The translations under genes were made by a program, and so were the position numbers. This document shows positions 22,564 to 32,185 of a DNA stretch of 64,000 bases, one piece after another. The notes under the pieces were generated by a model, which searched no databases, was not told the DNA's origin, and saw only the letters and a list, made by a program, of their open reading frames with translations. The stretch is from Paraphoma chrysanthemicola (Eukaryota > Ascomycota > Dothideomycetes > Pleosporales > Phaeosphaeriaceae). The stretch spans positions 372,001 through 436,000 of the forward strand of contig JAGMWG010000018.1 of NCBI GenBank assembly GCA_020744225.1, read 5' to 3'. How positions within the stretch are numbered: position 1 is the first letter of the stretch; each line of letters starts with the position of its first letter.

Positions 22564-24291
22564 CTAAAGATCAACAAATTCGAACCTGACCAACAACGTA
22601 CACTTCGTCTCATGACCACCCAAATCCAGCATACGAATAAAGCTCCATCCAGGCGCTGCATACATCAAGCGCACTGCTGCGACGCAGAAGATAGGGTTGC
22701 GAGCGAAGCTGTCATCGCTTTTGATGAGGAGGCGTAAGAACACCAGCTCGTTGTCATCGTACTCCCACTCCAAAACTTCTTTCCAAATAGGATCGGTTGG
22801 GGGCGAATTTTCCTTGTGTAGGAAGCCGGTGAGCTTGTGTGGCTTGTAGGCTGCGGTCTTGCGCTTCACGGGCATATTGTTCATATCGTTTGGATGGACG
22901 AGGGTGCTTGTCAGGTAGGGTTTGATGTCCTCGACTTCACGGTCCTTGGGTAGAGCTATATCTGAAGCGCCAGCGATGTGGAGACGGAGCTTGCGGCGTC
23001 GTCCGTTGTTGAGGTTGCCGTCACCTCCAGCGCGCAATGCGGCGGGCTTAAGAACGTAGCCTCCGGAACCTGCGAAGAGCGCCTCGTTGAGCTGGGAGCT
23101 TGCGCCGAAGGTCTGCCAGTTCAAAGCGCAGATCTGAGCGCCGATACCCCAGAATGGCACTGGCGCGAGATTCTTACTGGAGATACGTGTGCCTTTAGGG
23201 TATACGCGCATCAGATGATGAGCATTGTGGCGAGCAATCTTTGCGCTATTGGATGGGAGGTGAGCCCTCAGGCCAGACTCGGAGACATTGATGAGTTGAT
23301 GATGCGGCGCGTTCTCTAGGTCGGCTTCGAACCAGGAATTGTCGACTGGCTTCACTGATTGAGCGTAGACACCGAGCTCGGCCAACTCTGGCACAATGAG
23401 ACCAGCATTTGTCGCTTTCTTCTTAGCAGCGTACTTTGCTCGGGCCTCTTTCTCGGCCTCATCATCTGAGCTGGAGTCGGAGTCGCTGCTCTCTTGCTCG
23501 TTGGGCAAATGGTATTCGACAATGACCACAATTTTGTTTCCAAGATCCGCGAGCGTGACATGCTCGCCGGTCCCCTCTTGCTCGCGCGTGCCTTTATCAC
23601 GCACTGCACCGCTCAAAAGTCTGTCTCCAAACACTTCGCGCATGATTTGCGCCAGTCGCAGCTGGCCATGCGCATCGCAGTGGTTTTCGAGAGAGATCAT
23701 GATTGGCGCCGCGTTTTTCTCGTCGGCCGCTTCCTTGTCCACAACGTCGCGTAGCGTCTCACAAACAGTACGGAACGGAATGTTTGATACCAGTGTATAG
23801 CCATGCGTGACTTTTGGCTCCTCTTTGTTGTCATCGTTGTCCCAAGCATCGATCTCGACGCAGCGTGATCCTGTGTAGAGTGCAATTTCGTAAGCAGAGG
23901 CATGCGACGAGCCGAAGAGCTGATGTGCCATCAAATAGGTATTATGAGAAGAGCTGATGAAGTACTCCGGAAGTGGGTGGTTCCTGTCAATGACATGAGG
24001 CGGGACATTGATATGGCTCTTATCAAGCAGCTCTCGCAGGGCTGTGGTTGGTTCTTCAATATCCAGGCCAGCTTCTGCTTCTCCAAGAACGCGTTCTTCC
24101 ACGAGGAACTTCTTCAGTCCATGGCTAACGCGCAATTTGTCTTTGGTGATGCCACTTCGACGCGATGCATGACCTCCACCTGCGACGGTCCCTGCGTCTA
24201 TAGCCTCACCCTTGTCTTCATCATCAACGGCGGACTTCTTCGATTTTGAGAAGGGATTGAGCCTGGAGATACCCGAAACGAGGTCGGACAT
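22564..24291 (-). CDS. Phosphoinositide-specific phospholipase C without PH domain, 575 residues
   Basis: Hydrolyses PIP2 to IP3 and diacylglycerol. Single exon. The PLC X domain spans about residues 103-255: HPLPEYFISSSHNTYL with catalytic His116, VEIDAWD with metal ligands Glu147 and Asp149, His163 in VTHGYT, and Glu202 in ISLENHCD. A Ser/Asp/Glu-rich linker (SSDSDSSSDDEAEKEAR) separates it from the Y domain, which carries RVYPKGTRISSKNL, FWGIGAQICALNWQTFG and GGYVLKP. A C2 domain follows (RKLRLHIAGAS to the end). The N-terminal 100 residues hold only a remnant of the EF-hand region and no PH domain, as in several fungal delta-type PLCs. The first ATG at 24291 gives a complete X domain, so no upstream exon is needed. 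Confidence 0.95.
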   Translation of the reverse strand: MSDLVSGISRLNPFSKSKKSAVDDEDKGEAIDAGTVAGGGHASRRSGITKDKLRVSHGLKKFLVEERVLGEAEAGLDIEEPTTALRELLDKSHINVPPHVIDRNHPLPEYFISSSHNTYLMAHQLFGSSHASAYEIALYTGSRCVEIDAWDNDDNKEEPKVTHGYTLVSNIPFRTVCETLRDVVDKEAADEKNAAPIMISLENHCDAHGQLRLAQIMREVFGDRLLSGAVRDKGTREQEGTGEHVTLADLGNKIVVIVEYHLPNEQESSDSDSSSDDEAEKEARAKYAAKKKATNAGLIVPELAELGVYAQSVKPVDNSWFEADLENAPHHQLINVSESGLRAHLPSNSAKIARHNAHHLMRVYPKGTRISSKNLAPVPFWGIGAQICALNWQTFGASSQLNEALFAGSGGYVLKPAALRAGGDGNLNNGRRRKLRLHIAGASDIALPKDREVEDIKPYLTSTLVHPNDMNNMPVKRKTAAYKPHKLTGFLHKENSPPTDPIWKEVLEWEYDDNELVFLRLLIKSDDSFARNPIFCVAAVRLMYAAPGWSFIRMLDLGGHETKCTLLVRFEFVDL

Positions 24292-26234
24292 TGTGGCTGG
24301 TGTGGTGGAACGTTATGGATAGGGTGGTGCAAGCATCCGCGGGGAGATGACGCTGTGTGAGGCTGAAGTAGTGGGGTAGGCTTGGCTGGGTCAGATCGGC
24401 AAGAACGGCACCTTGGAAATAGAGAACCTTGGAAGAGCTCCATAACATGGACGAAGAATAACCTTGATTCGTTCCAATCAAATTTGAGTTTCTTCTAACT
24501 GAATTCATCAGCAGTATGATCACGGGCCCTGCACCCGCTTCCTCAAAATCTGCAAATATTGTCTGCTGAACGCGTTGGCAGTGTATACCCGGAAATACCT
24601 TCTGATTCCGCATAAATCTTGCTCGACCGAAAAGTGGAACGTGTATGACGTATAAGCCATGTGAGAGTTATTTCAGTTGTTCTAGCACATCTAAGAGTCT
24701 ATAGTCCGAGAACGTCGACAATCGTTGCCATCATAGAAAGCACAGATAGGTACCGCAATGGCTGCACGGTTCGCTCGCTCAATGCCTACCCATGGCAGTT
24801 CCAGGCTTCTTGGGGCTGATGCAAGCACGTGTCCCATCACAAAGGAAGGACTTGATGGCGGCCGCAAGCTATTTGTCAAGAGACTCTGAGCGCCTCCAGG
24901 GAAAACCGGGCCGATGCCAACCAATGGTATGAATATTCCACACTCTGAGTGATGGTGGTAGACCAACTGTAGCCCCTCGTGCAAAAGCGAGGCACAGTCA
25001 AGGCCTAGGCGCGAGAAAAATCCGCAGGGGTCGCCCCGTGTCATGTCAGCCCGACCGGCCGCTGCACAGGTGGAAGGGCGAATGCGGCCCGCAACGCAAG
25101 CCACATATGTACCCGATCATCAACGCGCGATCCCGATTGGATATTGGAACGGAGAACTATACAACTTCTGGTTCCGCTGCGGTCCGTCCCATGTTTATCT
25201 CCACGAGGCATCGGTCTTGATGCACGATCGCAATAGTGGGTGGATGCAGTGGGTTCCGACCACCTGGTTATGACCTTCTCGTGTCGGCTTAAGTCATGCA
25301 TCCTGCAACTTTCAACATGGATCTATCAAGATCTCGGGAAGGAGGGAATGTTGAGGATGCGATACGCGTGGGTGACGGAGGTGCTACCACTTGGCTTACC
25401 AGGGAACCGTCAGACCAGTGAGGTGTAAGCTTACGGGCTATCCACCTTCCGATTATGCATGTGCTTATCGGCTATGAGACAATGATTGTACTATGAGCAT
25501 TCAAAATGAGATGTTTTGGCCTGATCTTTACTCATGAACTTGTGTCACGTTAACATTCCCTCTCATAGGGTCATTTCTCTGGATATTCGTTCTGCATCGA
25601 TCCGTTTCACAGCAGCAAGATCGTGTTACACATCTCAAAAACCACGTTTGTGGCTCGATATAGTATGGTCAGATTCGTCACCATCTCTGGTAAGATCCTA
25701 GCGGTCTGTGACCAAGATCATCCTGCCTGGAGATTGAGCTCGTAAAGCGTGTACCACCAACTTCTCAGCGCGGAGACGTGTCAAGCACAAAGAAGCACTG
25801 ACCATAGTACGCTGCATTTCCATCCAATCGCGGCCATGGACTACAGACTGCTTCATGTTGGTGAATGAGCTATCTCGTGTCACGGCGTGGGATGTGGGCA
25901 CTTCTCAGCAGGAGCGAGTTAGTACCTCGTATATGCCAGTGCTCACAGTCTCCCATTGACTTCATGCGGCGCCATGAAGCGGCATCAGACCGTGTGACCA
26001 GATTGCTGCCGATTGGTGGTAAGACTTTGCCTACTCATCCGAAGATTGAGCCTCGAGCTAAGAGTTTGACGCGCATCATTGAGCTCATGAGCCGGCGAAG
26101 GGGCAAGCTTTGATATAAAAGGAAGGCCGTTCACCCATCTCATCTTTTATCACTCAGCTCAGTCTTCAATCCCACTACTTCAGTGACTACTTCCAATAGC
26201 CTCAACGACTTCACAGTTCATTCCACCTGCCAAA
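24292..26234. other. Gene-poor 1.9 kb spacer
   Basis: Holds the phospholipase C promoter at the left and the promoter of the small secreted protein at the right. Open frames in between (for example 25043-25273) have no homology cues, signal peptides or matching splice sites that I trust. It marks the left edge of the accessory region. Confidence 0.45.
26113..26121 (+). promoter_or_regulatory. Probable TATA box of the small secreted protein gene
   Basis: ATATAAAAG lies 114 bp upstream of the ATG at 26235, followed by a CT/CA-rich leader. A strong TATA box suits a highly induced gene. Supported by sequence only. Confidence 0.6.
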
Positions 26235-26646
26235 ATGCAACTCACCAGCATCATCGCCTTCATGACCGCCATCGCCGCTACCAGCGTGCAAGCCGCACCC
26301 AGCACGTCTGTCGAGGAGCGTCAAGCTCTCATCGGATATATCCGCTTCTATGCTGGCTCTGGCTGCGAAGAGCCATGGATTGAAGACACAGTCTTCATTC
26401 AGGGCGACAAGTGTCTGAGCAACACGTTCACTCAGCCCTACGGAAGTTTTAAAGTCATTAACAATTTCTATACCCGCACTAGTATGTCGCCATCTGGCAA
26501 CGAACATGTGACTCTACTAATGTGTGGCAGTCCGTCTTTTCGCGAACCCTGTATGCAATGGCTTTGGGCCTGGAAACTACATCGATGTGACCCCCGGACA
26601 GACTGGTTGCTTTGCTGGCAAGATCACTTCCTACAGCTTTATGTAA
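26235..26646 (+). CDS. Small secreted cysteine-containing protein, 120 residues, candidate effector
   Basis: Exons 26235-26481 and 26531-26646 with a 49 bp phase-1 intron. Reading straight through the intron would give a different, Trp-rich tail; the spliced form ends VTPGQTGCFAGKITSYSFM and restores a regular small-protein pattern. Residues 1-21 (MQLTSIIAFMTAIAATSVQA) are a signal peptide. The mature part, about 99 residues, has four cysteines (SGSGCEE-like first Cys, GDKCLS, NPVCNG, QTGCFA), enough for two disulfides, and is rich in aromatic and Gly residues. There is no membrane anchor or GPI signal. This is the profile of fungal secreted effector-like or antimicrobial-type proteins. Function is not recognised. 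Confidence 0.82.
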
Positions 26647-27179
26647 GCCTGTGAAGATCGGGAAGTCGGGGCAATCTGTGGAGGGAGGGATTGATCAGAA
26701 TGTGAGGCTGGAGAAGCTTGCACGGGTGGCCGGCGAAGGGTTGTTTTCTATCTAGATTGTTCGGACATTCTTTCATAGTTTTCGATCATTAGTATCAAGA
26801 TACATTTCCCGGGAAAGTGTTGTTGCCAAAATGCATGTATGCTGACCACCATATGATTTGGCACAGTGGGTTGCCATGAACTGATTGTGAAAAACTGTCA
26901 CTCGACGTAGACTACGATCAAGTGGTGAATTCCATCAATTCCAGCATCAAATTTGCTTTTGTACTCTCCTGCCTGCTAGTTTTGTGAGAGTCATTGGCAG
27001 TCTCCGGATGACTGCCTCGCGTGGATGGCACAATTGCACAAGCGCGCTTGCTTTGTGGGGGCAAACCTATCTTGCACTGTTATAAGCCCCTCGTAACTTG
27101 TTCAACACTATCCACGTGGCCGAACACCAGCTCTTGAGGCGGATCACGGCTGAACAATTCCGATTCCTTAGCCCTTGTG
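26647..27179. other. Intergenic, nothing recognised
   Basis: 530 bp AT-richer spacer between the secreted-protein gene and the first, decayed member of the small-paralogue array. Confidence 0.4.
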
Positions 27180-27596
27180 TCTTTACCTTCGCTCTCATCT
27201 CTGGAGACACTTCAGCAAACCATCTACGACACTCTGCTACCACCCAGATACTCCCCTTTGGCAAAGTCAGAAGTTGTTCGTCAACTTCAAGTCCTCGTAA
27301 GTTGGTGATCCCAGCTTTTCCACACGTCCGTCCATAAGGTGCTCATCATTTATGCAGGAAACATCGCCTTTCTCGTTTGCCATCAATTGAACAGTTGCAT
27401 CAGTTCCAGTGCCAGCGTTTCCATTCCTGTTCGAAATACCAATTTATCGAAAGCGTTTACGAGAAGGGCTGCAGTCTTTGTTCACACTGGCGAAGCAACC
27501 AAGCTTGTCGTTGGCGCCGCGCCATCTGTGCCAGGTGAAGACATTATTTCCAAGCTTGATGAGGGTGTAGATGCTGAATTGGTAAGATTGATGTAA
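27180..27596 (+). pseudogene. Array copy 1: decayed member of the small phase-1-intron paralogue family
   Basis: Exon 2 (27358-27596) reads GNIAFLVCHQLN and ends in PGEDIISKLDEGVDAELVRL; it aligns with exon 2 of the intact copies (NIAFLVRH motif, C-terminal helix). The acceptor TATGCAG at 27357 delivers the same phase-1 start as in the siblings. The matching exon 1 helix is visible as SLETLQQTIYDTLLPP just before the donor GTAAGT at 27297, comparable with LEQRILDLLYPYR in copy 2. That frame meets the donor in phase 0 instead of phase 1, and it has no ATG: an in-frame TGA lies upstream near 27134. A frameshift and loss of the start are therefore likely. A different ATG frame (from 27098) splices in phase but does not resemble the family. 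Confidence 0.6.
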
Positions 27597-27899
27597 GTAC
27601 TTGGCAAGGTTTGATTGAATACTAAGGTAATGCAAGTTCGCTTGATGAACCTCGTTTCCTAGGACGTCTAAAACGCGAGAAAGGATTCTCGTGTGCGGAT
27701 TTTACAACGAACTTTGCTATACGTACGTTATTGCACCTCTGAGACTATGCGTGATCACGAGGTGTTGAAGTGAAAGCGAAATATAATTCACCTTCACCTC
27801 CACTGGCCAGAAACTAGGTTACGGATTAACCCCGTTTGTTTTACCCCACACCCACACCTTTTCCATCGCAAAGCACCCACTGCCGAGCAAACCGTAAAG

Positions 27900-28575
27900 A
27901 TGACCCACGAATTTCACGACTTACATAACTTCGCGATGCCTCCCCAGCCGCCTGCCCAGCAAGCCTCCCGCTACACAACCACGCCCGCTTCAACAGCCTC
28001 AATAACCTCGACACCACGGCCCCGCTCAACCAAGGTAGATCGGAACGTTCAGACTTCGCACTTCATGGCGCCATCTCAGAACGGCCAGGGTATGGTGCCG
28101 AGCCCGCTTGTCCAGTCCACCCAAACGCCCGGCGACCCACTAGAGCAGCGTATTCTCGATTTGCTATATCCGTATCGCGACGAATGTTTCGATCCCGAAG
28201 CCGATGTGTCCGCCGAGCAGGAGCGTATGGCTCTCGTACTTTGTGGTATGCTATAAGTCTTCTAGCAACGTCCCTTCCACTTGTATCAGCTCACCACTGA
28301 CATCGACAGAGAACATCGCCTTCCTCGTCCGCCACAATCAGTCCAGTTACGGCAAACAAATCGACCCGAACGATGTTTCCATGTGCAGCCGCAACTGGAA
28401 CGGTATGAATAAGGGCAACGGCCCAGCTGGTATTGGCGTGTTCGTCAATGGCGGAAATGGTTACACGCATACGGTGTGCAGGGTGCAGGTCTTGAAGGGT
28501 CAAAATGCGGTGGAACAGTTCGCTAGTGTGATTGATGGGTTCATGGCGACGTTCTTTCCAAATCCAACGTCATGA
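27900..28575 (+). CDS. Array copy 2: intact member of the small paralogue family, with long disordered N-terminus, 203 residues
   Basis: Exons 27900-28245 and 28310-28575; 64 bp phase-1 intron. Residues 1-78 are Pro/Ser/Thr/Gln-rich and unique to this copy (MPPQPPAQQASRYTTTPAST and similar). From about residue 78 the family domain begins: helix DPLEQRILDLLYPYRDECF, then the intron-spanning block CENIAFLVRHNQSS, the short motif DPNDVS, a Gly/Asn-rich hairpin and the C-terminal helix QNAVEQFASVIDGFMATFF. No signal peptide, so probably cytosolic or nuclear. I do not recognise the family. The structure suggests a compact alpha-beta-alpha domain of about 125 residues. Confidence 0.8.
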
Positions 28576-29139
28576 GGAAACCATTACGGTTTCCTTTGTG
28601 GTTGTAGCGGATGGCCAATTGAGGCAAAGACGGGAGACGACGCAAGAGTATGGCTGAGAATGTGTTTAAGCCAACACTTACCTATGGAGGTGGGCTTCGC
28701 CATGGTACATATTGCGAGTAGATGACCACTGCTCCATCTCACCTGCTGATAGTAAGGCAGCCCTGTAATGCTCAAATTGGTGAAGAATCTCACCTATTGC
28801 AAACAACGCGGCCAAGGTCACGTGATAGTCCACCTTCATGATGTGTAAAGCTATATTGGCAGTAAAAATCCTGACGAAGACTCCACCTGCCTTTCATACG
28901 CCCCAGTTTACAGGTGCGACGGCATCATACCTCACCAATGTGGTGGTGTGCTGATTATTCACTTCCTTCGTCGTGGTGAAGTGAACGCTGAACCATGGAA
29001 CCTCAGCGAAGAAGCAAGAAGGCGCGATACCCTTTCTTGGCACGACGACATGATCAATTTCGTTCAAAAACCCTGCGTAACTGGTGTTTCTACACTCCCA
29101 AGTCTGCGCGTCACGTCCAAGTACCACGAATAATCAGTC
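28576..29139. other. Spacer between array copies 2 and 3
   Basis: 560 bp without a family-like exon or other credible coding region. Confidence 0.4.
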
Positions 29140-29610
29140 ATGGACCACAAGGCATCCAATACCATCGAGTCCCGGGTCCTGGACCTTCTGAAGCCATTCC
29201 GTGACGAGTACTTCACTGGAAGCCTTCCCCAGGAATACCCTGGATTCGCTTCAACCGAGAAACTCGAGCGTCTTACTATGGCTCTTGCTTGTGAGTCTGA
29301 CCCTTGGAAATCACACACCTAAGCAGATGACGGCTAACTAGAATTGAAAGACAACATCGCGTTCCTGGCCCGAAATCATCGTCTCAATATCCAGAAGCGA
29401 AGTGTCCTGCGTGTGAGGCCAGACGATATCTCGCTCGCGGTCTATGGCTGGAACGGAAAGACGATCGGAGAAGATGGCGGCGTTATCACGTTTTTCCTCA
29501 GGCACAACGCAGCTATGCAGCCAGTCGTTCGAGTCGTTCTTCAGCCCGGCGATAATGTTATCATTCAACTGGCTGCTGTCGTCGATAACGGCTTGAAGAG
29601 TTTTATCTGA
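29140..29610 (+). CDS. Array copy 3: intact member of the small paralogue family, 136 residues
   Basis: Exons 29140-29290 and 29351-29610; 60 bp phase-1 intron whose acceptor (TTGAAAG) falls two bases before the Asn-Ile-Ala-Phe-Leu codons, as in the sister copies. Helix 1 is SNTIESRVLDLLKPFRDEYF. The central block is YNIAFLARNHRL, followed by RPDDISLAVYGWNGKTIG, a beta-hairpin (VITFFLRHNAAMQPVVRVVL) and a terminal helix after PGDNV. Same total length as copy 6. No signal peptide or membrane segment. Unknown function. Confidence 0.8.
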
Positions 29611-29804
29611 TCACGATGCCTACCAAGGCATAGAGGATTGGAGTCGCGAAGATCATGGACCGCGCAAGTTGCGAACGTGCGTAAACAGGCGACAGGAGGG
29701 GTACGCGGTAAGCCTGTGCATGTCGCCGTGATCTGAACAATACAAAGACTTCAATCTTCTGTTTTTTCTTTGCCCACCTACTGCAGCGTTTGTCGATGTT
29801 TGCG

Positions 29805-30209
29805 ATGCCACGCGAAGCAGATTCAGTTGCATGTCCTCTGTTAGATCCTATCCTTCTCCTCCGAGCTCGCACGACTCATCGCTAACGGACTCCGAGTATG
29901 GCAAAGCGATTCATATTTTTGGCTCACTCCTGAAATCACTATTGACAGGATGTACCGCCATTCTCGTACGACATCGTTGGGCACAAGAGTTCCGAGCAGT
30001 GGCAAAGCCAGTTGAATCTTCTGTTTTTGATTATGTTCCCAGACGACACTACAACGTTCACGCAGTTCTTTTTCTTTCACACCTGCAGCTCCTCCAGCCC
30101 AGTTCTCAAGCTGCGGACAGGGCCCAGAGGTGACTATACCGAAGTATTTTTGAAAGTGGCCCATCGTTTTGTCGGCTCAATGTTCGCTGACGAAAAAGTG
30201 GTGGGGTGA
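29805..30209 (+). pseudogene. Array copy 4: pseudogene with nonsense codon in exon 1 and frameshift in exon 2
   Basis: Exon 1 29805-29895, intron 29896-29948 (GT-AG, 53 bp) and exon 2 29949-30209 keep the family's phase-1 junction exactly; exon 2 starts CTAILVRHRWAQEF. Exon 1 carries an in-frame TAA at 29883-29885. In exon 2 the frame runs AVAKPVESSVFDYVP and must then shift near 30040-30046 to continue DDTTTFTQFFFFHTC through VAHRFVGSMFADEKVVG, which matches the C-terminal helix of copy 6 (VSNIFAEENG). Two independent lesions with both exon borders retained argue for a true, fairly recent pseudogene, not a sequencing error. Confidence 0.7.
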
Positions 30210-30555
30210 CCACAGGACGTCATGTAAAGAAGAAGAGATGGAGCTCCAGGAAGTGGTATATCCACAGGAACCTGCTGTAGACAGATGATCTGGTCACGAG
30301 GCTGAGCGATATGCTAGTAGGTCTGATGCCGTCTACAAGCGATTTGATCAGTCTCCTAACTTTCCTGCTCTGTGACTCGTGACAAATGCTTAGCAAGCGC
30401 TGTTCATGTTTGTGCTCTGCGCCTGATGCGCAAATACATTGGTCATTTTCCTTGAAAAGAGGGCTTAGATACGTAGTCGTCCGCAGCCCCACCAGTTTGA
30501 GTAACCATATTCTCCGTCTTCAGCTCCGTCATCAACCTCGACCAGAGCTTCTCCT
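30210..30555. other. Spacer between array copies 4 and 5
   Basis: 346 bp, nothing recognised. Confidence 0.4.
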
Positions 30556-31056
30556 ATGACAACTACCTTACTAGACTTCGCCCAAGGCTCTCTTGAACGA
30601 CATCTTTTCGGTCTTCTTGCTCCATTTCGCAAATCGAGCATCGCCATTCCAGCAATACCCGTACACGATGAAAATTACGCCATAATACTGAGTGAGTCCA
30701 GCCCAAACCGTCCTTGCAGCGTCCAAATTAGCTAACTTCCTAATCAATCTAAAGATAACCTGGCCTTCCTTGTCCGGCACCACTGCGCATCGAAGCTACA
30801 AAGCGCCATCAACCCCAACGAAGTGTCAATTGTTCGTTCATTTGTCGGGCCTAATGGAAATATGGATGGAATTACCAGCACGATTGCTGTGTTGGTTCGT
30901 AGAGCTGGAGCAACTGACATGATTGTTGGTGCATTCGCGAGGCCTTAACGTGACTGGATTGCAGCGGTCGGATTTGAGATCGATCTCCTGATAACTGGAT
31001 TTGTCGGGGAGGAAAGACTGGTTGAAAATACACCGAACAGAGCTGATGATGAGTGA
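30556..31056 (+). pseudogene. Array copy 5: family member truncated by a premature TAA, C-terminal part still readable
   Basis: Exon 1 30556-30691 (helix GSLERHLFGLLAPFR) and exon 2 from 30755, phase-1 intron of 63 bp. The central block NLAFLVRHHCASKL and motif NPNEVSIV are well kept. The open frame ends with TAA at 30946-30948, giving 109 residues against 136 in copies 3 and 6. The same frame stays open for another 35 codons to TGA at 31054-31056, and its end (DLLITGFVGEERLVE) matches the C-terminal helix of copy 6 (ALVSNIFAEENGLE) almost without gaps. The stop therefore most likely arose in a once full-length gene; the position equals the Gly of the siblings' PGD/LGD turn. A functional 109-residue short form cannot be excluded. 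Confidence 0.65.
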
Positions 31057-31580
31057 GAGTAATTATGCGATCACTAGGGTTAAGGGTAAACGGTATTTCG
31101 GGTATGGCGTTATAAACATGTGGTAGTTGAGGGAGGATTGTGGCGTCTGTGGCTCGCTCACATATCCAAAATCGCTTCCAAGCTCCTTCTTAAGGCTTTA
31201 CCATTAATTTCCTCGCTGTGACTCTCGAAACCAGCGGGACTCTTTCAGAAGTGTTGATCAAATATGCCACAGGCCCTTTGGGGCGTTTCCTGTCGAAGTC
31301 CTTGCGCCCCCTTTGCTACTCGCCGATCTAGCTGAGCAACACTCGCTGGACCTAGGACACGACCCAAGCAGCCCTTTTGATCCCATGATTTAAATATGCA
31401 AAACAAATCGCTAAAATGACGCGCTTTCGTGGAAACTTGTGGTGACCCACAGAAAGGTGAAAGTCAGCGTTGGCCTGTGCTGCGTGTATTGAACTTCTCT
31501 TATGAGCGCCGCCGACAAACTCGGACTCCCTAACCTCAACGTCAACTATAAGATCGGCTATCTGTTCTAAAATCAAGCCC
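31057..31580. other. Spacer between array copies 5 and 6
   Basis: 520 bp, no gene seen. A short GGGTTAAGGGTAAA stretch near 31077-31090 is too short to be a telomere remnant. Confidence 0.4.
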
Positions 31581-32041
31581 ATGGCGTCGAAAGTGCCGGA
31601 ATATGAGCCAGGCTCACTCGAACGACGCATTCCTGAGCTCTTCAACGAGTATCGCAAGGCCAGTGCGCGCAGCGGTTATGGAGAGACCATAAGCTTCCTC
31701 TACGCCGGTGCGATCCGTACGTTGTTTGCTCTAGACAATAATCTTCTGCCAACTTACAACTCGTAGAGAGCACTGCTTTCCTAATCCGCCATCATTGCGC
31801 TAAGAAGCTTCGATCGACACCAAGCCCACACGATGTTTCGCTTCCGTCAAGGTTGTACAAAGGCGATGATGAAGCGGTTCGCGTAGAAATGGCTCTGTTC
31901 GTGCATACTCCAGGATCCTCCGACGTCATCTTAAAGGTGAGCATACGATTGGGAGATGACATCATGGAAGAGATCATGAAAGGAGTTCAAGCCCTCGTAA
32001 GCAACATCTTCGCGGAGGAGAATGGGCTAGAGCAAGATTAG
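31581..32041 (+). CDS. Array copy 6: intact member of the small paralogue family, 136 residues
   Basis: Exons 31581-31716 and 31767-32041; 50 bp phase-1 intron at the family's conserved place. Helix 1 is GSLERRIPELFNEYRKAS. The central block QSTAFLIRHHCAKKL is closest to that of copy 5 (AFLVRHHCASKL), then SPHDVSLPSRLYKGDD, hairpin VEMALFVHTPGSSDVILKVS and helix DIMEEIMKGVQALVSNIF with an acidic tail. Same length as copy 3. No targeting signal. Lies 144 bp before the 3' end of the convergent MFS transporter gene. Confidence 0.8.
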
Positions 32042-32185
32042 AGGGAACTACGCCGTTTGTAGATATTCCAGACTCTACAACGCAGCCCTCGATGAAGAGA
32101 GAAAGTGACAGAGCATCCGTGGTCTGTTACGGACTTAAATCATGTTTCTGTCAGGCCAGGTTTCTATCGTAATGAAATGTGACCA

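Noticed and set aside
25043..25273. 76-codon plus-strand frame in the 24.3-26.2 kb spacer
   Set aside because: No supporting feature beyond being open; overlapping frames on both strands are similar in length.
27098..27337. ATG-started frame splicing in phase into array copy 1 exon 2
   Set aside because: Its sequence does not resemble exon 1 of the family, whereas an overlapping frame without a start does; treated as a pseudogene.
30012..30042. Short intron (GTTGAATC...TTCCCAG) to explain the frame change in array copy 4
   Set aside because: At 32 bp it is too short, and the junction phases do not restore the frame that matches copy 6.
31077..31090. Telomere-like GGGTTAAGGG stretch
   Set aside because: Too short and imperfect for an interstitial telomere tract.
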